Source: a bacterium
Lineage (GTDB): Bacteria; Vulcanimicrobiota; Vulcanimicrobiia; Vulcanimicrobiales; Vulcanimicrobiaceae
Direction of reading: 5' to 3'
Length of the DNA stretch: 43,914 nt
Assembly: GCA_021805775.1 (NCBI GenBank)
Contig: JAJZED010000018.1
Location: forward strand, 1-43,914
Under the pieces are notes generated by a model. It was not told the DNA's origin, searched no databases, and saw only the letters and a program-made list of their open reading frames with translations. A program made the position numbers and the translations under genes. Below are positions 40,516-43,914 of the stretch, piece after piece. Each line of letters opens with the position of its first letter. The first letter of the stretch is position 1.

Positions 40516-41400
40516 CTAACGCTCGCCGACCAGGCGCGCGATTGCGCTCGGTTCGATGAGATAGCGTTCGCGGCAGAAATCGCAGAACGCCTCGGTGCTC
40601 TCGCCCGAGGCCGCCATCTCGGCGAGCGTATCCTCGCCTAAACCGAGCAGCGCGCGTTCGACGCGTTCGAGCGTGCAGGGGCATGCAAAGCGTAATGCAA
40701 GCTCGTGCTTCGAGCGGAGCGGTTCGTCGCCGGAAAGGAGCTCCAACATCGCCCAGGCATCGGCTCCCTCGGCGATACTGCGTGCCGGTGGCGAGAGTGT
40801 ATGCGCGCGTTTTTCGAGCCGATCGACCGCTGCGGGATCGGCACCCGGTAAGACCTGCGCCATAACGCCGCCGGCGGCGCGCACGCCTTCGGGGCCCATG
40901 AGCACGCCGAGCGCGACGACCGACGGAATTTGCTCGGAGTTTGCGAGGTAAAACGCGACGTCCTCGGCGATCTCTCCGGTCAAGAGCGGTACGACGCCAT
41001 TATAGGGTTGGCCGATGGCGTAGGATTTTGTAACGTGCAGCGTCCCGCTTCCGACGATACCTGCGACATCGGCTTTTCCCAACGCATTGGGAGGGAGTTC
41101 GGCGAGCGGATCTGCGGCATAGGCGCGCGCGCCGAGCGTTCCGTCATCGAGCAGTCGGCAATCGGCGGAGAACGTTCCCAGAGCCCCGTCGCCCGAGATG
41201 CGCAGCGTTACCCATTCATGCGGAGCGAGCGAGATGCCGAAGAGCGCGCTCGCCGAGAGGAGCCGTCCCATCGCCGCGGTCGCCGTGGGGCTCGAATCGT
41301 GGCGGCAGCGCATTTCGGCGACCGTGCGCGTCGCGACGACGGCGGCAAAAGCAAGCCCTGAGCCCGGGGCGACGGCGGAGACGACTCGATCGAAGTTCAT
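40516..41400 (-). CDS. hslO: Redox-regulated chaperone Hsp33
   Basis: Hsp33 is a holdase chaperone activated by oxidation of its zinc-bound cysteines. The C-terminal zinc centre is present as CPC and, 29 residues later, CDFC (FACPCTLERVERALLGLGED and EAFCDFCRERYLI). Other family stretches include TAAMGRLLSASALFG, GIVGSGTLHVTKSY and PYNGVVPLLTGEIAEDVAFY. Start ATG 41400 gives 294 residues, a normal length; the longer frame to 41484 would overlap aroQ. It is convergent with the zinc-ribbon gene and divergent from aroQ (55 bases). Confidence 0.95.
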   Translation of the reverse strand: MNFDRVVSAVAPGSGLAFAAVVATRTVAEMRCRHDSSPTATAAMGRLLSASALFGISLAPHEWVTLRISGDGALGTFSADCRLLDDGTLGARAYAADPLAELPPNALGKADVAGIVGSGTLHVTKSYAIGQPYNGVVPLLTGEIAEDVAFYLANSEQIPSVVALGVLMGPEGVRAAGGVMAQVLPGADPAAVDRLEKRAHTLSPPARSIAEGADAWAMLELLSGDEPLRSKHELALRFACPCTLERVERALLGLGEDTLAEMAASGESTEAFCDFCRERYLIEPSAIARLVGER

Positions 41401-41455
41401 ATAGGAGCGGAGTCTCGTCCAGGGTGCGCCGACTTCCTGCCCGAAACGCGCGCGC

Positions 41456-41884
41456 ATGCGTATTGCGGTGATCCACGGTGCCAACCTGAGCCTGCTCGGC
41501 GAGCGCGAACCTGCCGTTTACGGTACGATGACGCTCGCGCAGCTCGACGCCGAGATCGCACGCGAGGCTGAAATGCTAGGAATCTCGGTGACGACCGGGC
41601 AGTACGAGGGCGAAGGAGAGATCGTCGGGGCCTTACATCGCGCGCGTCTCGAGTGCGAGGGGGTCGTTTTAAACCCCGGAGCCTACGCGCATTATTCCTA
41701 CGCGATCGCCGATGCCGTCGCAAGTATCGCGATTCCGGTGGTCGAGGTCCACCTCTCGAATACCGCCGCGCGCGAGGATTTCCGCCGTCGCAGCGTCACC
41801 GCTGCTGCTTGCCTGGGCGTCGTCGCCGGATTCGGTGCCGATTCCTACCGCCTCGCATTACGGGCGCTCGCAAAAAAAGCTTGA
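41456..41884 (+). CDS. aroQ: 3-dehydroquinate dehydratase, type II
   Basis: The third enzyme of the shikimate pathway. Active-site stretches: GANLSLLGEREPAVYG (the catalytic Tyr in VYG), GEGEIVGALHRA, the N and H in VLNPGAYAHYSYAIADA, VEVHLSNTAAREDFRRRS. GPN is changed to GAN and the usual QSN motif reads QYE; both are small departures. It has 142 residues, typical of type II. Start ATG 41456. Confidence 0.94.
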   Translation: MRIAVIHGANLSLLGEREPAVYGTMTLAQLDAEIAREAEMLGISVTTGQYEGEGEIVGALHRARLECEGVVLNPGAYAHYSYAIADAVASIAIPVVEVHLSNTAAREDFRRRSVTAAACLGVVAGFGADSYRLALRALAKKA

Positions 41885-41900
41885 AAAACCTGGGGTTTTT
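41884..41900 (+). terminator. Weak terminator after aroQ
   Basis: AAAAACC (41884-41890) pairs with GGTTTTT (41894-41900) across a three-base loop directly after the aroQ stop, ending in five T residues. The stem is AT-rich and short, so termination may be partial. Confidence 0.45.
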
Positions 41901-42016
41901 GCTCGATTTCCGAAAGGATGCTTCCGATTTCGTGCGTATAGAACGCCATCGGGCGGCGCCATTCGAAACCCACATTGATGCTGCCGGCGCGCCGTTGCTT
42001 ATAGGAGATTACGAGT

Positions 42017-42388
42017 TTGACCAAATCCGATTTGATCGAAAATGTCGCCTCATCCGCGGAGCTCTCGAAGCGTCAGGCGGGCGAGATCGTGAACATGATT
42101 TTCGACGACATCGAGAAGGCGCTGCAGAAGGGCGACCGCGTTGCGCTGACGCCGTTCGGCAGCTTCGTCGTTCGTGCGCGCAAAGCACGCGAAGGACGCA
42201 ACCCGAAGACCGGCGAGAAAATTAAAATCGCCGCTCGCAAGGTACCGGCGTTCGTTGCCGGTAAGGGCCTCAAAGATGCCGTCTCGGGCGGACGTTCCGG
42301 CGGAGCGAAAAAAGCCGCCGCAAAGAAAGCCCCCGCGAAGAAAGCCGCTCCCGCCAAGAAGAAGGCGGCCAAAAAGGGCCGTCGCTAA
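42017..42388 (+). CDS. hup: HU-type nucleoid protein with Lys/Ala-rich tail
   Basis: HU bends and compacts DNA. The HU core (1-90) has TKSDLIENVASSAELSKRQA, PFGSFVVRARKAREGRNPKT (with the intercalating proline in RNPKTG) and VPAFVAGKGLKDAV. From about residue 92 follows a histone-H1-like tail of Lys/Ala/Pro repeats (KKAAAKKAPAKKAAP), as in mycobacterial HupB. Start TTG 42017 has GGAG ten bases before; the family N-terminus fits. The 132-base leader holds only the weak aroQ terminator. A strong terminator follows. Confidence 0.95.
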   Translation: MTKSDLIENVASSAELSKRQAGEIVNMIFDDIEKALQKGDRVALTPFGSFVVRARKAREGRNPKTGEKIKIAARKVPAFVAGKGLKDAVSGGRSGGAKKAAAKKAPAKKAAPAKKKAAKKGRR

Positions 42389-42408
42389 AGGATTCCTGGA
42401 GCTCTGAA

Positions 42409-42436
42409 GGGCCGCCGTCCGGCGGCCCTTTTTTTT
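42409..42436 (+). terminator. Intrinsic terminator of the HU gene
   Basis: GGGCCGCC (42409-42416) pairs with GGCGGCCC (42421-42428) over a four-base loop, followed by eight T residues (42429-42436). Confidence 0.93.
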
Positions 42437-42516
42437 GCTCGACGAGGTTGGGAGAGGAAAAATGCGCGGGAGCTCTTAATTGCCTCCAGCCGGAGCACTC
42501 GCTCCCTCCACCGTTT

Positions 42517-42594
42517 CGGGCTGTAGCGCAGCTTGGTTAGCGCGCTTGACTGGGGGTCAAGAGGTCGCTGGTTCGAATCCAGTCAGCCCGACCA
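42517..42594 (+). tRNA. tRNA-Pro(GGG)
   Basis: The full cloverleaf is visible: acceptor CGGGCTG/CAGCCCG, D arm with GCGC/GCGC, anticodon stem CTTGA/TCAAG with loop CTGGGGG (anticodon GGG, proline), and T arm GCTGG-TTCGAAT-CCAGT (with GTTCGAA). Discriminator A and an encoded CCA end follow (42591-42594). Integrase remnants lie directly downstream, in keeping with a tRNA 3' end as an attachment site. Confidence 0.96.
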
Positions 42595-42598
42595 TGAA

Positions 42599-42631
42599 AA
42601 ACCTCGCCAAATAAATATTTCGGCGAGGTTT
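42599..42631 (+). terminator. Hairpin after tRNA-Pro
   Basis: AAACCTCGCC (42599-42608) pairs exactly with GGCGAGGTTT (42622-42631) around an AT-rich 13-base loop. The T run is short. It probably ends tRNA transcription. Confidence 0.6.
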
Positions 42632-42671
42632 CGATTTTCCGAGCTGCGTTCGCAAGGCGCTTGTAGCCCAA

Positions 42672-42935
42672 TTATCCGTCCGCTGCGATGAGAGCATCGA
42701 TCCGCTCGGCGGCGTCGCGCTGCATGCTTGCCGAGACGTGCGAATAGCTCTCCATCGTAACGCCGATGTCGGCATGACCGAGACGTTCTTGCACGACCTT
42801 CGCCGGGATTCCGAGCTTCATCGAGATCGTCGCGGAGGTATGCCGGAGATCGTGGGAGCGAATGCGGGGGAACGGCCGGTGGGCTTCGGTTTCCTCGGCG
42901 ATCGCGGCGGCGAGGATCGGCTCGAAGTTATCGCC
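42672..42935 (-). pseudogene. Tyrosine recombinase (integrase), C-terminal remnant
   Basis: The reverse strand reads RIRSHDLRHTSATISMKLGI, then AKVVQERLGHADIGVTMESY and SHVSASMQRDAAERIDALI to a stop. The catalytic R (SHDLRHT), H-x-x-R region (ERLGHA) and the Tyr (ESYSHV) of phage-type integrases are all there. The frame is closed upstream by a stop codon (TAG at 42936-42938), and no N-terminal domain or start is found. The gene is therefore truncated. It lies right after tRNA-Pro, where such integrases act. Confidence 0.85.
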
Positions 42936-43236
42936 CTACGGGGGCCGCATCATAGCCAGCGAAGCCGTGGCACGAATCGTACGATAAGAGGGATCCGGTT
43001 GCGAAAATCGCTTCTAGCCAAGCAGAAGGCCGCTCGCAGACCTCAAGGACGGTGCGAAAACAGGAGTTCAGGCAGGTAACCTAGGCCGCTGGATAGGACC
43101 TCGCTAGGCCAGGAGGGCCGGCATCGTAACTCGACCAGACCTGCGTTCGGCTGGCGGCGTGCTGCGCTACCGATTGACGCCGCCCAGTCCGCACGCGAGA
43201 AGTGTTGGAAGGTTGGTATTCGTTCTTGACGATAAA
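42936..43236. other. Gap with no recognisable gene
   Basis: This stretch between the integrase remnant and the YceI-like gene holds no frame that I can support. It may be the decayed body of the integrated element. Confidence 0.5.
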
Positions 43237-43791
43237 ATGCTCGCTCGAGTCGTAAATGGTGTAGTCTGGCCGGTCTCCGGCAGCTATACGGTTGACCCCG
43301 TCCACACATTTGTCACGTTTCGCACGCAGCATCTTGTGGTCGGGCACGTTCGCGGGCGTTTTGGAGGCGTCTCCGGTACAATTGAGGTTGGCAACAATCC
43401 CGATGAGTTACACATCAGTGCCATGGTCGACCCGGCGAGTGTCACTACGTTGCAGGACCAGCGAGACGAGGACCTGCGGTCGGCCCGCTTCCTCGACGTT
43501 ATAGCGTTTCCAGTCATCACCTATCGCAGCACTGTTACCAAGCTAATGCCGCAAGGTCGTTGGCTGATCGACGGCGACCTAACCGTGCGCGCGACTACTC
43601 GCAATGTCTCGCTGGAGGTGACGACAGGCGGGGTGGTTCTCGATTCGCATGGGCATGCGCGGGTCGCATTTCACGCGTGTGCGAACCTCACGCGTAGAGA
43701 TTTTGGGTTAATGGCCGATCTTGAGGCCGAAACGGGCGGGGCTGAGGTTATTGCAGACGTCTCAATTGAAATAGACGTTGAGGCAACATGA
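43237..43791 (+). CDS. YceI-like lipid-binding protein
   Basis: YceI proteins have a lipocalin-like barrel that binds long isoprenoids. Family stretches: YTVDPVHTFVTFRTQHLVVG, HVRGRFGGVSGTI, LDVIAFPVITYRSTVT, GDLTVRATTRNVSLEV and LTRRDFGL. There is no signal peptide, so this looks like a cytoplasmic form. Start ATG 43237 gives 184 residues, a normal length; the frame is open up to GTG 43159, so the start is not certain. The gene stops three bases before the end of an IS3 element. Confidence 0.85.
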   Translation: MLARVVNGVVWPVSGSYTVDPVHTFVTFRTQHLVVGHVRGRFGGVSGTIEVGNNPDELHISAMVDPASVTTLQDQRDEDLRSARFLDVIAFPVITYRSTVTKLMPQGRWLIDGDLTVRATTRNVSLEVTTGGVVLDSHGHARVAFHACANLTRRDFGLMADLEAETGGAEVIADVSIEIDVEAT

Positions 43792-43794
43792 GCC

Positions 43795-43813
43795 TGTACC
43801 GATTTTCCGGACA
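43795..43813. repeat. Terminal inverted repeat of an IS3-family element
   Basis: TGTACCGATTTTCCGGACA lies five bases before the orfB stop codon (opposite strand). It starts with TG, as IS3-family ends do. The other end is outside the window. It differs from the end proposed for the IS3 copy at the left edge, so two different elements are present. Confidence 0.7.
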
Positions 43814-43818
43814 TGTGA

Positions 43819-43914
43819 CTATACTGCAATCGGCAGCTGCGACTCGTATCGTTCGGGGCTCAAATAACCGAGCGCCGAGTGGGTCCGTAAACGATTGTAC
43901 CAGATGGCGATGTA
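43819..43914 (-). CDS. IS3-family transposase OrfB, C-terminal end (partial)
   Basis: The reverse strand reads YIAIWYNRLRTHSALGYLSP then ERYESQLPIAV and a TAG stop (43821-43819). WYN-R-x-HSALGYLSP is the hallmark C-terminus of IS3 OrfB DDE transposases. The rest of the gene lies beyond the right edge, so integrity is unknown. Confidence 0.9.
   Translation of the reverse strand, partial: YIAIWYNRLRTHSALGYLSPERYESQLPIAV

Overview
The window is a GC-rich bacterial chromosome segment whose core is a long flagellar and chemotaxis cluster. It is followed by an SOS mutagenesis cassette, a housekeeping operon (rlmD, gatCAB, mutS2, tyrS), and mobile-element debris at both edges. The gene mix suggests a deep-branching lineage such as the Eremiobacterota/Vulcanimicrobiota (WPS-2) group: gatCAB, mutS2, an LCP protein, imuA-imuB-dnaE2 under a CGAAC-N4-GTTCG LexA box, HU with a histone-H1-like tail, many TTG starts and apparently leaderless mRNAs. 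This placement is inference from gene content only; no 16S gene is present.

Layout. 1-1400: IS30 and IS3 remnants, two small membrane-protein genes, and a 5' transposase remnant. 1461-2490: a tryptophan-type attenuator (promoter, leader peptide with three consecutive Trp codons, intrinsic terminator) in front of a type I-beta DAHP synthase gene. 2528-13193: fliK, flgD, a TIGR02530-like gene, flgE, flbD, motA, motB, fliM, fliN/fliY, fliO, fliP, fliQ and fliR, all on the + strand and tightly packed. 13204-14536: an array of 50-bp palindromic repeats and a convergent lipoprotein with a seven-bladed Vgb-like propeller, which interrupts the export-gate genes. 14692-22107: flhB, flhA, a PilZ protein, cheY, cheC, cheA and cheW. 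22164-23012: a secreted protein of unknown function with AT-richer DNA. 23020-24988 (- strand): an LCP protein and a multi-spanning membrane protein. 24975-30096: a LexA-box promoter and imuA-imuB-dnaE2. 30179-32011: a three-BON-domain protein and two unknown membrane-anchored proteins with head-to-head start codons. 31986-40508: rlmD, gatC, gatA, gatB, mutS2, tyrS and a zinc-ribbon gene. 40516-42388: hsp33 (- strand), aroQ and the HU gene. 42517-43914: tRNA-Pro(GGG), a tyrosine-integrase remnant, a YceI-like gene and the end of an IS3 element, which looks like a decayed tRNA-targeted island.

How it works together. The flagellar block supplies hook assembly (FliK, FlgD, FlgE), stator (MotAB), switch (FliM, FliN/FliY) and the export gate (FliOPQR, FlhBA). 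The chemotaxis block supplies kinase, coupler, regulator and the CheC phosphatase, with a PilZ protein as a likely c-di-GMP input. Because aroF runs into fliK with only 37 bp between them and no terminator visible, Trp attenuation could also influence flagellar transcription. The imuA-imuB-dnaE2 cassette is a DNA-damage-inducible translesion polymerase set. Its LexA box fills the whole 17-bp spacer of a near-consensus sigma-70 promoter.
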